Assembly (NCBI RefSeq): GCF_030315975.1
Contig: NZ_JASXSZ010000008.1
Span: 1 to 64,000 of the forward strand
DNA from: Microbacterium candidum
GTDB lineage: Bacteria > Actinomycetota > Actinomycetes > Actinomycetales > Microbacteriaceae
Direction: 5' to 3'
DNA length: 64,000 bases
In this document: in pieces, positions 49,641 through 57,890 of the stretch
Layout: the number at the start of each line of letters is the position of its first letter
Numbering within the stretch: position 1 is the stretch's first letter
Notes under the pieces: model-generated
Seen by the model: the letters and a program-made list of their open reading frames with translations, nothing else
Databases searched by the model: none
Told to the model about the DNA's origin: nothing
Position numbers and translations under genes: made by a program

Positions 49641-50717
49641 GTGACGACATACCTCCTCGCCGGCGGCGGTACGGCCGGGCACGTGAACCCGCTCCTTGCG
49701 GTCGCAGACGGTCTGCAGGCCCGCGACCCCGATGCGGTCGTGCTGGTCCTCGGCACGAAGGAGGGGCTCGAGTCGCGGCTCGTCCCCGAGCGGGGCTACG
49801 AGCTCCTGATCGTCGACAAGGTGCCCTTCCCGCGGCGCCCCGGACGCGCCGCCGCGACGTTCCCGCGTCGCTACCGCACCGCGATCGGCCAGGTGCGCGA
49901 GCACATCCGCACGCGCGGCGTCGACGTCGTCATCGGTTTCGGGGGATACGCATCCGCCCCGGCCTACGTCGCCGCCCGTCGCGAAGGCGTCCCGTTCGTC
50001 GTCCACGAGGCGAACGCGAAGCCCGGCCTCGCCAACGTCCTCGGCGCGCGCAGCGCGGCCCGCGTGGGCGTCGTGTTCCCGGGCACGAAGCTGCGCGGCG
50101 GCAGGGTCGTCGGCATGCCGCTGCGTCGCGAGATCGTCGACCTCGATCTTGCGGCGACCCGTGCGGCGGCAGCCGAGCACTTCGGGTTGGATGCCGCGAG
50201 CCCGACCCTCCTCGTGTTCGGCGGCTCGCTCGGCGCGCAGCGCCTGAACGAGGCGTTCGCCGGGTCGTGGCAGGACGTGCTGGATGCCGGGTGGCAGCTC
50301 CTCCACGTCACGGGCGAGCGTGCCGATCTCGGTGACCCCGGCGTTCCGGGGTACGTCGTCAAGCGCTACGTCGACAGGATGGACCTCGCGTACGCGATCG
50401 CAGACCTCATCGTGTCCCGGTCCGGATCCGCGACGGTCAGCGAGATCTCCGCCCTCGGCATCCCGGCCGTCTTCGTCCCCTACGCCGTCGGCAACGGCGA
50501 GCAGGCGCTCAACGCGGCCGCCGAGGTCGAGGCCGGCGCGGCGTTCATCATCCCGGACGCCGCCTTCACCGGAGATCGCGTGCGATCCGACATCCTTCCG
50601 CTCTTGAAGGACGAGGCCCGACTCGCGCGGATGCGCGAGGCCGCCGCCGGCGTCGGCACACGGCGCGGCACAGAGAACGTCATCGAGCTCCTCGACGAGT
50701 CCCTCGCCGGCCGCTGA
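49641..50717 (+). CDS. murG: Lipid II synthase (MurG)
   Basis: A 358-residue peripheral GT28 glycosyltransferase moving GlcNAc onto lipid I. N-terminal LAGGGTAGHVNPLLA, GFGGYASAPA, VHEANAKPGLAN, and the C-terminal donor-site segment SRSGSATVSEISALGIPAVFV are typical. GTG start 9 bases after ftsW. Its stop directly abuts the stop of the convergent GntR gene, with no spacer. Confidence 0.96.
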   Translation: MTTYLLAGGGTAGHVNPLLAVADGLQARDPDAVVLVLGTKEGLESRLVPERGYELLIVDKVPFPRRPGRAAATFPRRYRTAIGQVREHIRTRGVDVVIGFGGYASAPAYVAARREGVPFVVHEANAKPGLANVLGARSAARVGVVFPGTKLRGGRVVGMPLRREIVDLDLAATRAAAAEHFGLDAASPTLLVFGGSLGAQRLNEAFAGSWQDVLDAGWQLLHVTGERADLGDPGVPGYVVKRYVDRMDLAYAIADLIVSRSGSATVSEISALGIPAVFVPYAVGNGEQALNAAAEVEAGAAFIIPDAAFTGDRVRSDILPLLKDEARLARMREAAAGVGTRRGTENVIELLDESLAGR

Positions 50718-51086
50718 TCAGGCGAGCTTCGGACTCTCGCGCAACGCGGCCGCCACGAAGGCCAGGGCGTCATCCGGGTCGAGTCCCAGCAGCCGGATCT
50801 GCTCCGCGTACGCCTCTGCGGCGCGTCGCGCCTGCGCGCGCACCGGATCGTCGCCGCCGCGGACGAAGCTCCCTTTGCGTCCGCGCGTCTCGATGACCGC
50901 GGCCGCCTCGAGCTCGCGGTAGGCCCGGGCGACGGTGCCGGGCGCGACGCCGAGGTCCTCGGCGAGCCCGCGGACGGTCGGCAGACGGTCGCCGGGCACC
51001 AGCTCGCCCGTGGAGACCGCCGCGACGAGCTGTGCGCGGAGCTGCTCGAACGGCGGCGTCGGAGATGCCGGGTCGATGACGATCAT
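50718..51086 (-). CDS. GntR-family regulator (short YtrA/YhcF type)
   Basis: A 122-residue protein that is essentially only a winged helix-turn-helix (PFEQLRAQLVAAVSTGELVPGDRLPTVRGLAEDL, VAPGTVARAYRELE). A short helical dimerisation tail follows, without an effector-binding domain; this is typical of YtrA/YhcF regulators. Start ATG at 51086. It is inserted on the opposite strand between murG and murC and has its own upstream palindrome (51114-51127). YtrA-type proteins usually control adjacent ABC transporters, but none is present here. Confidence 0.88.
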   Translation of the reverse strand: MIVIDPASPTPPFEQLRAQLVAAVSTGELVPGDRLPTVRGLAEDLGVAPGTVARAYRELEAAAVIETRGRKGSFVRGGDDPVRAQARRAAEAYAEQIRLLGLDPDDALAFVAAALRESPKLA

Positions 51087-51113
51087 GCGTGTGATGGTGG
51101 CATGCCCGGCCAA

Positions 51114-51127
51114 TTGTGTCAATACAA
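51114..51127. promoter_or_regulatory. Palindrome TTGTgTcaAtACAA, candidate GntR operator
   Basis: TTGT and ACAA half-sites are separated by six bases (TTGTGTCAATACAA), 28 bases upstream of the GntR-gene ATG, in an AT-rich patch. Its geometry suits autoregulation by the adjacent short GntR protein. It also lies 68 bases upstream of murC. Confidence 0.55.
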
Positions 51128-51179
51128 ATCACCGAGTGAAGACCGGGCGTGCCGGGGCGACCGCGTCCCGTGCCCGACC

Positions 51180-51185
51180 TAGACT
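51180..51185 (+). promoter_or_regulatory. TAGACT -10-like box in front of murC
   Basis: TAGACT ends 9 bases before the murC ATG. Because the GntR gene interrupts the cluster, murC needs its own promoter, and this box is the best candidate. Confidence 0.5.
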
Positions 51186-51194
51186 CGTAGGGCC

Positions 51195-52607
51195 ATGATC
51201 CGACCCGACCTCAGCCTCCCCATTCCCGACGACATCCGTTCCGCGCACTTCATCGGCATCGGCGGATCCGGCATGTCGGGCCTGGCCCGCATGTTCCTCG
51301 ACCGCGGGATCGCCGTGTCCGGCTCCGACCGCGCCGACAGCGCCGCGCTGCAGAGCCTGGCCGCGCGCGGCGCGCGCGTGCACGTCGGCCATGACGCGGC
51401 CAATCTCGGCGACGCCGACACCGTGATCCACACCGGTGCGATCTGGCCGGAGAACCCCGAGTACATCACTGCGAAGGAGCGGGGGATGCCGGTCATCCAC
51501 CGTTCGCAGGCCCTGTACTGGCTGATCGGCGGACGTCGGCTCGTCTCGGTCGCCGGCGCACACGGGAAGACGACGTCCACCGGCATGATCGTCACGGCGC
51601 TCAAGGAGCTCGGCGCCGACCCCAACTTCGTCAACGGCGGCGTGATCTCGCAGCTCGGCGTGTCCAGCGGCAGCGGCGCGGACCCGTTCTTCGTGATCGA
51701 GGCGGATGAGTCCGACGGGACGTTTCTCCTCTACGACACGTCGATCGCGCTCATCACGAACGTCGATCCGGACCACCTGGACCACTACGGCAGTCATGAC
51801 GCCTTCCTCGACGCGTTCGCGCGCTTCGGCGACGGCGCGCGCGAGGTGGTCGTCATCTCGTCCGACGACCCCGGTGCCGTCGAGGTCACGAAGCGCCTGA
51901 AGCACCCGCGCGTCCTCACGTTCGGCACGGCGGAGGATGCCGGCGTCCGCGTTCGCGACATCCGCACGGACGGTCCCGTCTCCTTCGCCGTCGAGTACGA
52001 CGGCGAGGTCGTCGACGCCGAACTGCCGATCCCCGGCGCCCACAACGCGGTCAACGCGACGGGCGCCGTCGCCGTGCTCCTCTCGCTCGGCTACGACCTC
52101 GAGCCCGCAGTGCGCGCGATCGAGGGCTTCACCGGCACGATCCGCCGCTTCGAGCTGCACGGCGTCGAACGGGGCGTCAGCGTCTTCGACGATTACGCGC
52201 ACCACCCGACCGAGGTCGCCGCAGCGCTCGCCGCCGCGCGGACCGTGGTGGGGGACGGCCGCATCATCGCCATCCAGCAGCCCCACACGTATTCGCGCAC
52301 GCAGCTGATGGCCGGAGAGTTCGCCGAAGTCCTCGAGACCTACGCCGACCACACCGTGATGCTCGACGTGTACGGTGCGCGCGAGGATCCGATCCCCGGC
52401 GTCACGGGCGAGACCGTCTCCTCGCGGTTCGCCGACCCGTCCCACGTGCACTACGTGCCGGACTGGCAGGATGCCGCGGACTACACCGCGTCGATCGCCC
52501 GGCCCGGCGACTACGTCATCACGCTCGGCTGCGGCAACGTCTACCAGATCATCCCGCAGGTGCTCGCCGCGCTCTGCGAGCCTTCCGACGGCGCCGGCGA
52601 GGCGTGA
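51195..52607 (+). CDS. murC: UDP-N-acetylmuramate--L-alanine ligase
   Basis: A 470-residue cytosolic Mur ligase adding the first L-Ala. N-terminal GIGGSGMSGLARMF, P-loop VAGAHGKTTSTGM, EADESDGTF, NVDPDHLDHYGS and FDDYAHHPTE are all diagnostic. Start ATG at 51195. The first gene of the second half of the cluster, it is followed 3 bases later by ftsQ. Confidence 0.96.
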   Translation: MIRPDLSLPIPDDIRSAHFIGIGGSGMSGLARMFLDRGIAVSGSDRADSAALQSLAARGARVHVGHDAANLGDADTVIHTGAIWPENPEYITAKERGMPVIHRSQALYWLIGGRRLVSVAGAHGKTTSTGMIVTALKELGADPNFVNGGVISQLGVSSGSGADPFFVIEADESDGTFLLYDTSIALITNVDPDHLDHYGSHDAFLDAFARFGDGAREVVVISSDDPGAVEVTKRLKHPRVLTFGTAEDAGVRVRDIRTDGPVSFAVEYDGEVVDAELPIPGAHNAVNATGAVAVLLSLGYDLEPAVRAIEGFTGTIRRFELHGVERGVSVFDDYAHHPTEVAAALAAARTVVGDGRIIAIQQPHTYSRTQLMAGEFAEVLETYADHTVMLDVYGAREDPIPGVTGETVSSRFADPSHVHYVPDWQDAADYTASIARPGDYVITLGCGNVYQIIPQVLAALCEPSDGAGEA

Positions 52608-52610
52608 CCC

Positions 52611-53594
52611 GTGCAGCGACCCACGCCGCTCCCGCCGCAGGCTGAGAAGCCCGCGCGCGGGGGCGGGTCGCGTCCGCCCGTCGAGCCCCTCCCGGGTTCT
52701 CTCGCGCCCGAGGCGGAGAGCTCTGCACTGCTCGCTCCCGTGACTCCGATCGACGCGCCGCCCCCGGGGGCACGCGTCGACGAGCAGGATGCGGCCGGGC
52801 CGACGCCGGACGAGCACGCGACTGACAGCGAGTCCGTCGGGATGCGGGACGTCTGGCGCGCGGCGCGCGCCAGACGGAAGGCGCTGCGCGCGGAAGTGCG
52901 CCGCTTCACCGGTCGCCAGCGCCGACGGCGCGCGATTTGGATCGGGGTCGCCGCATCCCTCGTCCTGCTCGTTCTCGTGACGCTCGGCGCCGCGTACAGT
53001 CCGCTGTTCGCCGTCGAGCAGATCCGGGTGGCGGGCACGTCGCAGCTGAAGGCCGTCGACGTTCAGAAGGCGCTCGCGAGCCAGCTCGGCACTCCGCTGC
53101 CGCTCGTGGACGAGAGTGCGGTGAAGGCGGCCCTCGTGAGGTTCCCGCTCGTCGAGTCGTACACGCTGGAGGCGATGCCGCCGCATGAGCTCATCGTGCG
53201 GATCGTCGAGCGCACCCCGGTCGGCGCGATCCAGAGCGATGCCGGCTACACCGTCGTCGATGCGGCCGGCGTCGCCCTGTCCACCACGACGACCCCGCCC
53301 GCGGGGCAGCCGCTCATCACAGTGCCGAACGTGCACTCGTCGGCGTTCGACTCGCTCGGCCAGGTCATGCGTGCGCTCCCGGCGGCCATCCGCAGCCAGG
53401 TCACCGCGGCGACGGCGACCACTCCCGACGACGTCACCTTCACCCTCGGCGGCACGCGTACGCAGGTCGTGTGGGGGAGCGCCGACCAGTCGGCGTTGAA
53501 GGCCCTCGTGCTGGAGAGGGCGATGAAGGCGAAGGCGCCGGGATCCGTCAGCGCGTATGACGTCTCGTCGGCCGGAGCGGTCGTCTTCCGCTGA
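52611..53594 (+). CDS. ftsQ: Division protein FtsQ/DivIB
   Basis: A 327-residue bitopic protein. A long Pro/Ala/Glu-rich cytoplasmic tail (1-105) ends in a basic stretch, then a membrane helix (about 109-128). A POTRA domain (131-200: FAVEQIRVAGTSQL, PHELIVRIVERTP) and the FtsQ beta domain follow. GTG start after the murC stop. It joins the FtsQLB complex with the FtsL-like product of 41878-42531. The cytoplasmic tail is longer than in rod-shaped model bacteria, as is common in actinobacteria. Confidence 0.9.
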   Translation: MQRPTPLPPQAEKPARGGGSRPPVEPLPGSLAPEAESSALLAPVTPIDAPPPGARVDEQDAAGPTPDEHATDSESVGMRDVWRAARARRKALRAEVRRFTGRQRRRRAIWIGVAASLVLLVLVTLGAAYSPLFAVEQIRVAGTSQLKAVDVQKALASQLGTPLPLVDESAVKAALVRFPLVESYTLEAMPPHELIVRIVERTPVGAIQSDAGYTVVDAAGVALSTTTTPPAGQPLITVPNVHSSAFDSLGQVMRALPAAIRSQVTAATATTPDDVTFTLGGTRTQVVWGSADQSALKALVLERAMKAKAPGSVSAYDVSSAGAVVFR

Positions 53595-53787
53595 ATCGCG
53601 CCTGCGAATCGGCGTTCCGCGGTCGTGTCCTGGACCGACTTGTGTGACACGCCGAACCGAATGCGGGCGCGCGCAATGGGCCCGCTTACCTTCGAATTCA
53701 GGAATTGCATACCGGGCAATTCTTTAAACCTCTACATGAGGTTGAAGGTTTAAGCGATAAACGGTTCGGGACGATAGGGAGACCGGC
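53595..53787 (+). promoter_or_regulatory. ftsZ upstream region with alternative hairpins
   Basis: A 193-base region, AT-richer than its surroundings in the last 80 bases. TTAAACCT (53724-53731) pairs with AGGTTTAA (53746-53753). Alternatively AACCTC (53727-53732) pairs with GAGGTT (53738-53743). The two pairings share the left arm and exclude each other. An agggag ribosome-binding site precedes the ftsZ ATG. This region presumably holds the ftsZ promoters. Confidence 0.55.
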
Positions 53788-54966
53788 ATGAGCCAGAACC
53801 AGAACTACCTCGCAGTGATCAAGGTCGTCGGCGTCGGCGGCGGTGGTGTCAACGCCGTGAACCGCATGATCGAGCTGGGGCTGCGCGGGGTCGAGTTCAT
53901 CGCGATCAACACCGACGCCCAGGCGCTGCTCATGAGCGACGCCGATGTGAAGCTCGACGTCGGCCGCGAGCTGACCCGCGGTCTCGGCGCCGGCGCCGAC
54001 CCCGAGGTCGGCCGACGCGCTGCGGAGGACCACGCCGAGGAGATCGAGGAGGCGCTCGCCGGCGCCGACATGGTCTTCGTCACGGCGGGCGAGGGTGGCG
54101 GCACCGGCACGGGCGGCGCGCCCGTCGTGGCACGCATCGCCAAGTCCATCGGCGCACTGACGATCGGCGTCGTCACCAAGCCGTTCTCGTTCGAAGGCCG
54201 TCGCCGTCAGAGCCAGGCCGAGGCGGGTGTCGCGAAGCTGAAGGAAGAGGTCGACACCCTCATCGTCGTCCCGAACGACCGGCTGCTGCAGATCAGCGAC
54301 CGCGGCATCTCGATGATCGAGGCCTTCGCCACGGCCGACCAGGTGCTCCTCGCCGGTGTCCAGGGCATCACCGACCTCATCACGACCCCCGGCCTCATCA
54401 ACCTCGACTTCGCGGACGTCAAGTCGGTCATGCAGGGCGCCGGTTCCGCCCTCATGGGCATCGGCTCCGCGCGCGGGGCGGATCGTGCGATCAAGGCGGC
54501 CGAGCTTGCGGTCGAGTCGCCGCTGCTCGAAGCGTCGATCGAGGGCGCCCACGGCGTGCTGCTGTCCATCCAGGGCGGTTCGAACCTCGGGATCTTCGAG
54601 ATCAACGATGCGGCGCAGCTCGTCAAGGAGGCGGCGCACCCCGAGGCGAACATCATCTTCGGCACGGTGATCGACGACACGCTCGGCGACGAGGTGCGCG
54701 TCACAGTGATCGCGGCAGGCTTCGACGGCGGCGAGCCGTCGCTGCGGATCGACACCGTGCACGACACGCGCCCCGTCTCCTCGTCGAGCGTTCCGGTGCC
54801 CAGCACCGCCGCGACGATCGGGCAGAGCACGACCGAGCCCGCCCTCGAAGGTTCGGAGCGCGAGGAGATCGCCGAGCGCGTCCCCGTCGCGGTCAGCGTG
54901 CCCGAGTCGGGCTACGAGTCCGCGTTCGGCGACGACGACCTCGACATCCCCGAGTTCCTGAAGTAA
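53788..54966 (+). CDS. ftsZ: Tubulin-like division GTPase FtsZ
   Basis: A 392-residue cytosolic GTPase that forms the Z-ring. N-terminal VGVGGGGVNAVNRMI, the tubulin signature GEGGGTGTGGAP (about residues 102-113) and the T7 loop NLDFADVKSVM with the catalytic Asp are present. The C-terminal tail ends DDDLDIPEFLK, the peptide bound by SepF and FtsW in actinobacteria. ATG at 53788. The gene is followed by yggS without the yfiH homologue usual at this place. Confidence 0.98.
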   Translation: MSQNQNYLAVIKVVGVGGGGVNAVNRMIELGLRGVEFIAINTDAQALLMSDADVKLDVGRELTRGLGAGADPEVGRRAAEDHAEEIEEALAGADMVFVTAGEGGGTGTGGAPVVARIAKSIGALTIGVVTKPFSFEGRRRQSQAEAGVAKLKEEVDTLIVVPNDRLLQISDRGISMIEAFATADQVLLAGVQGITDLITTPGLINLDFADVKSVMQGAGSALMGIGSARGADRAIKAAELAVESPLLEASIEGAHGVLLSIQGGSNLGIFEINDAAQLVKEAAHPEANIIFGTVIDDTLGDEVRVTVIAAGFDGGEPSLRIDTVHDTRPVSSSSVPVPSTAATIGQSTTEPALEGSEREEIAERVPVAVSVPESGYESAFGDDDLDIPEFLK

Positions 54967-55013
54967 GCGGGCCCCGACGGGCATCCACCGCTGAGGAAGC
55001 GACCGACACACGC

Positions 55014-55700
55014 ATGGAAGACCTCGCCGCCCGCCTCGCCGCGGTCGACGCCCGGATCGCCGACGCGGCGAGAGCGGCGGGGCGCGACCCTGCCGAGATC
55101 ACGCGCATCGTCGTGACGAAGTTCCATCCCGCCGACCTCGTCGCGAGCCTCTACGGCCTCGGCGTTCGCGATGTGGGGGAGAACCGCCAGCAGGAGCTCA
55201 CCGCGAAGACGGCCGAGCTCGGTCGTCTCGACGGTCTGCGCTGGCACTACATCGGACAGGCGCAGACCAACAAGGCGCGCGCGATCCGGGATGCGGCATC
55301 CGTCGTGCACTCCGTCGACCGCGCGCGTCTCGCCGACGCGCTCGATGCGGTCGCCGACGACGACACGCCGGACCTCGACGTCCTGATTCAGATCAATCTC
55401 ACAGCCGACCCCGGACGCGGCGGAGTGACGCCTGACGGCCTCGAGAAGCTCGCCGAACACGTCGAGGGATGCCGATCCCTGCAGCTGCGCGGCGTGATGG
55501 CGGTCGCTCCTCTCGACGAGCATCCCGCGCCCGCGTTCGAACGACTCGCGGGCTACGCAGAGCGCGTGCGGCGCATCGCGCCGGATGCGACCTGGATCTC
55601 CGCCGGCATGACGGCCGACTTCGCGGAGGCGATCGCCTGCGGTGCGACACACCTGCGGATCGGGTCGGCAATCACCGGACCGCGGCCGACCCGCGGTTAA
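55014..55700 (+). CDS. YggS/PROSC-family PLP homeostasis protein
   Basis: A 228-residue single-domain, fold-type III PLP-binding protein. VVTKFHP contains the PLP-lysine (about residue 38), and GENRQQEL, WHYIGQAQTNKAR, GVMAVAP, and the final ISAGMTADFAEAI...LRIGSAITG are conserved. The family lacks a known reaction and buffers PLP and amino-acid pools. It lies between ftsZ and sepF, as in most Gram-positive bacteria. Confidence 0.93.
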   Translation: MEDLAARLAAVDARIADAARAAGRDPAEITRIVVTKFHPADLVASLYGLGVRDVGENRQQELTAKTAELGRLDGLRWHYIGQAQTNKARAIRDAASVVHSVDRARLADALDAVADDDTPDLDVLIQINLTADPGRGGVTPDGLEKLAEHVEGCRSLQLRGVMAVAPLDEHPAPAFERLAGYAERVRRIAPDATWISAGMTADFAEAIACGATHLRIGSAITGPRPTRG

Positions 55701-55733
55701 CCTCGGAACAGACGAAGCAATGGGAGGAATGCG

Positions 55734-56204
55734 ATGTCGAACCCGCTGAAGAAGACCATGGTCTACCTGGGACTCGCCGATGAGGAAGAGGCCTACGAGG
55801 AGCAGGTGTCCCAGCCCGCCCCGCGCAAGTCGACGCCATCCGCAGTGGTCGACAAGCCCGCTGCCCCGGTGACGCCGATCCGCCGCCCGGAGGTCGTGCG
55901 CCAGCCCGTCGCGACCGCCGTCAGCGAGATCCTCACCGTGCATCCCAAGCAGTACCGGGATGCCCAGGTCATCGCAGAGAACTTCCGCGACGGCATCCCC
56001 GTCATCATCAACCTCTCGCAGATGAGCGACTCGGACGCGCGGCGCCTGATCGACTTCGCGAGCGGCCTGTCGATGGGGCTCTACGGTCGCATCGAGCGCG
56101 TCACCAGCAAGGTCTTCCTGCTGTCGCCGGAGAACGTCGCCGTGTCCGGCGACGGCACGGTCGCACAGGCCGACCCGGAGGCTGCGCCGTTCACCCAGTC
56201 GTGA
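55734..56204 (+). CDS. sepF: Division protein SepF
   Basis: A 156-residue FtsZ-anchoring protein. An amphipathic N-terminal membrane-binding helix (MSNPLKKTMVYLGLADEEE) is followed by a variable linker. A globular dimer domain (about 65-145: HPKQYRDAQVIAENFRDGIPVIINL, RLIDFASGLSMGLYGRIERV, KVFLLSPENV) completes it. It replaces FtsA/ZipA in actinobacteria. The ATG follows gggaggaatgcg. Confidence 0.95.
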   Translation: MSNPLKKTMVYLGLADEEEAYEEQVSQPAPRKSTPSAVVDKPAAPVTPIRRPEVVRQPVATAVSEILTVHPKQYRDAQVIAENFRDGIPVIINLSQMSDSDARRLIDFASGLSMGLYGRIERVTSKVFLLSPENVAVSGDGTVAQADPEAAPFTQS

Positions 56205-56217
56205 CCGGGTAGCGTCT

Positions 56218-56517
56218 GTGGGTGTGATCACCCTCATCGCGCTCATCCTGAACACGCTGCTGCTCGTCTATGTGTTCGTGATGCTCGCGCGCATGATCCT
56301 CGACTTCATGCCCATGCTGAATCGCGAATGGCGTCCGCGCGGCGCCGGTCTCATCGCGGCCGAGGTCGTCTACACGGTGACGGATCCGCCGATCCGCTTC
56401 TTCCGCCGTTTCATCCCTCCCCTGCGGATCGGGCCCGTGGCGCTCGATCTCGCCTTCACACTGACGCTGCTGCTCTGCTTCATCCTCATCGGGGTGACCC
56501 GCTCCCTCGCGGGGTGA
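56218..56517 (+). CDS. YggT-family membrane protein
   Basis: A 99-residue protein with two membrane helices (about 4-24 and 74-94) around the conserved loop TDPPIRFFRRFIPPLR. YggT proteins are linked by position to division genes; their role is not established. GTG start; an alternative GTG lies two codons later. The homologue in M. tuberculosis is Rv2146c, next to wag31. Confidence 0.9.
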   Translation: MGVITLIALILNTLLLVYVFVMLARMILDFMPMLNREWRPRGAGLIAAEVVYTVTDPPIRFFRRFIPPLRIGPVALDLAFTLTLLLCFILIGVTRSLAG

Positions 56518-56608
56518 AAGAGCGGCGGCTATGCTTGCAAGGACGAACCGACACCCGGCTCGTCACCCCCAGACATCGGCCAGCCCCGAGCCCCGAAAGA
56601 GGAAAACC

Positions 56609-57175
56609 ATGGCATTGACTCCGGATGACGTCGTCACCAAGCAGTTCCAGCACGTTCGCTTCAAGGAGGGCTTCGACCCGGACGAGGTCGATGACTTCCT
56701 CGACGAGATCGTCGTGGAGTGGCGCAAGACCATCGCGGAGAACGACGAGCTGAAGGCCAAGGTCGCCTCGCTCGAGTCGGGTGCGGGCAGCGCCCCCGTG
56801 GCGGCTCCGGTGCCCGCGCCGGCCGCTCCTGTCATGGTCGACGGCCAGCCCGCCGCAGCCAGTGCCGGCATCATCGAGCTCGCTCAACGCCTGCACGACG
56901 AGCACATCGCCGAGGGCAAGGCCAAGCGCGACCAGCTCATCGCCGACGCGCAGACGCAGGCCTCGCAGATCGTGTCCGACGCCGAGGCTCGCGGCCGCGA
57001 CGAGCTCGCGCGTCTCGACCGCGAGCGTTCGACGCTCGAGGGCCGCATCACCGAGCTCCGTCAGTTCGAGCGCGACTACCGCGCACAGCTGCGCACGTTC
57101 ATCGAGGGTCACCTGCGTGACCTCGAGACCACCACTCCGTCGGGTCAGGCTCCGGTCTCGGCCATCGGTCTGTAA
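56609..57175 (+). CDS. wag31: Polar growth and curvature-sensing protein DivIVA/Wag31
   Basis: A 188-residue coiled-coil protein. The N-terminal DivIVA domain (LTPDDVVTKQFQHVRFKEGFD, VDDFLDEIVVEW) is followed by a variable Ala/Pro linker. A second long coiled coil (about 90-180) has SDAEARGRDELARLDRE. It targets the cell poles and recruits wall synthesis in actinobacteria. The Thr in the N-terminal region phosphorylated in mycobacterial Wag31 lies in the variable linker there and cannot be matched here. ATG after agaggaaaacc. Confidence 0.94.
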   Translation: MALTPDDVVTKQFQHVRFKEGFDPDEVDDFLDEIVVEWRKTIAENDELKAKVASLESGAGSAPVAAPVPAPAAPVMVDGQPAAASAGIIELAQRLHDEHIAEGKAKRDQLIADAQTQASQIVSDAEARGRDELARLDRERSTLEGRITELRQFERDYRAQLRTFIEGHLRDLETTTPSGQAPVSAIGL

Positions 57176-57184
57176 GCCGGTCCG

Positions 57185-57889
57185 TTGACCGGTCGACGCC
57201 CGATCAGCAAGGCGGCGGCCGGCACCATCATCGCGATCCTCGCGGTGCTGGTGCTGGCCGCCGATCAGTTGGCCAAGCTCTGGGCCATCCGCACTCTTCC
57301 TCCGGAACAAGCCGTTCACGTCATCGGCGACTTCCTGATCTTCTACCTGATCCGCAACTCCGGCGCCGCGTTCTCCCTCGGCTCCGGGGTCACGTGGCTC
57401 TTCACGATCGCGCTGTCGGTCGTCGCGGCCGCGATCATCGTGATCGCCTTCCGGGTGCGCTCCCGCGCCTGGGCGATCATCCTCGGCCTGCTGCTGGGCG
57501 GAGTTCTCGGCAATCTCTCCGACCGTCTCTTCCGGGAGCCGGGATTCGCGGTCGGGCACGTCGTCGACTTCATCTCGACGCCCTGGATGATGCCCGCGAT
57601 CTACAACGTCGCCGACATGTTCATCACGACGATGATGGTCGGGGTCGCCATCCTGATCGTCTTCGGGCTCCGTCTCGACGGAACGCGCGAGCGGCGCGCC
57701 AAGGACGGCGAGCCGGCGGTTGCGGCACCATCGGACGCGCCGTCAGGTGCGTCCGAGCGGGATACCGCGGCATCCGGCGCTGGCGACTCCGAGGCGGACT
57801 CCTCCAGTGTCCCGGACCCGGAACCGGAGGCATCGGCTGCCGTGGACGCCGTCGATCCGGCTTCCGACGAGACCGCGTCGAAGGACTGA
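57185..57889 (+). CDS. lspA: Lipoprotein signal peptidase with acidic C-terminal extension
   Basis: A 234-residue membrane aspartic protease cleaving prolipoproteins before the lipidated Cys. Four membrane helices are visible. The catalytic Asp pair is in GGVLGNLSDRLFR and YNVADMFI, and NSGAAFS is the other conserved motif. From about residue 162 a hydrophilic tail of about 70 residues (Ala/Asp/Ser/Glu/Pro rich) extends past the usual end (family norm 150-170). TTG start at 57185, 9 bases after the wag31 stop. Confidence 0.92.
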   Translation: MTGRRPISKAAAGTIIAILAVLVLAADQLAKLWAIRTLPPEQAVHVIGDFLIFYLIRNSGAAFSLGSGVTWLFTIALSVVAAAIIVIAFRVRSRAWAIILGLLLGGVLGNLSDRLFREPGFAVGHVVDFISTPWMMPAIYNVADMFITTMMVGVAILIVFGLRLDGTRERRAKDGEPAVAAPSDAPSGASERDTAASGAGDSEADSSSVPDPEPEASAAVDAVDPASDETASKD

Positions 57890-57890
57890 C

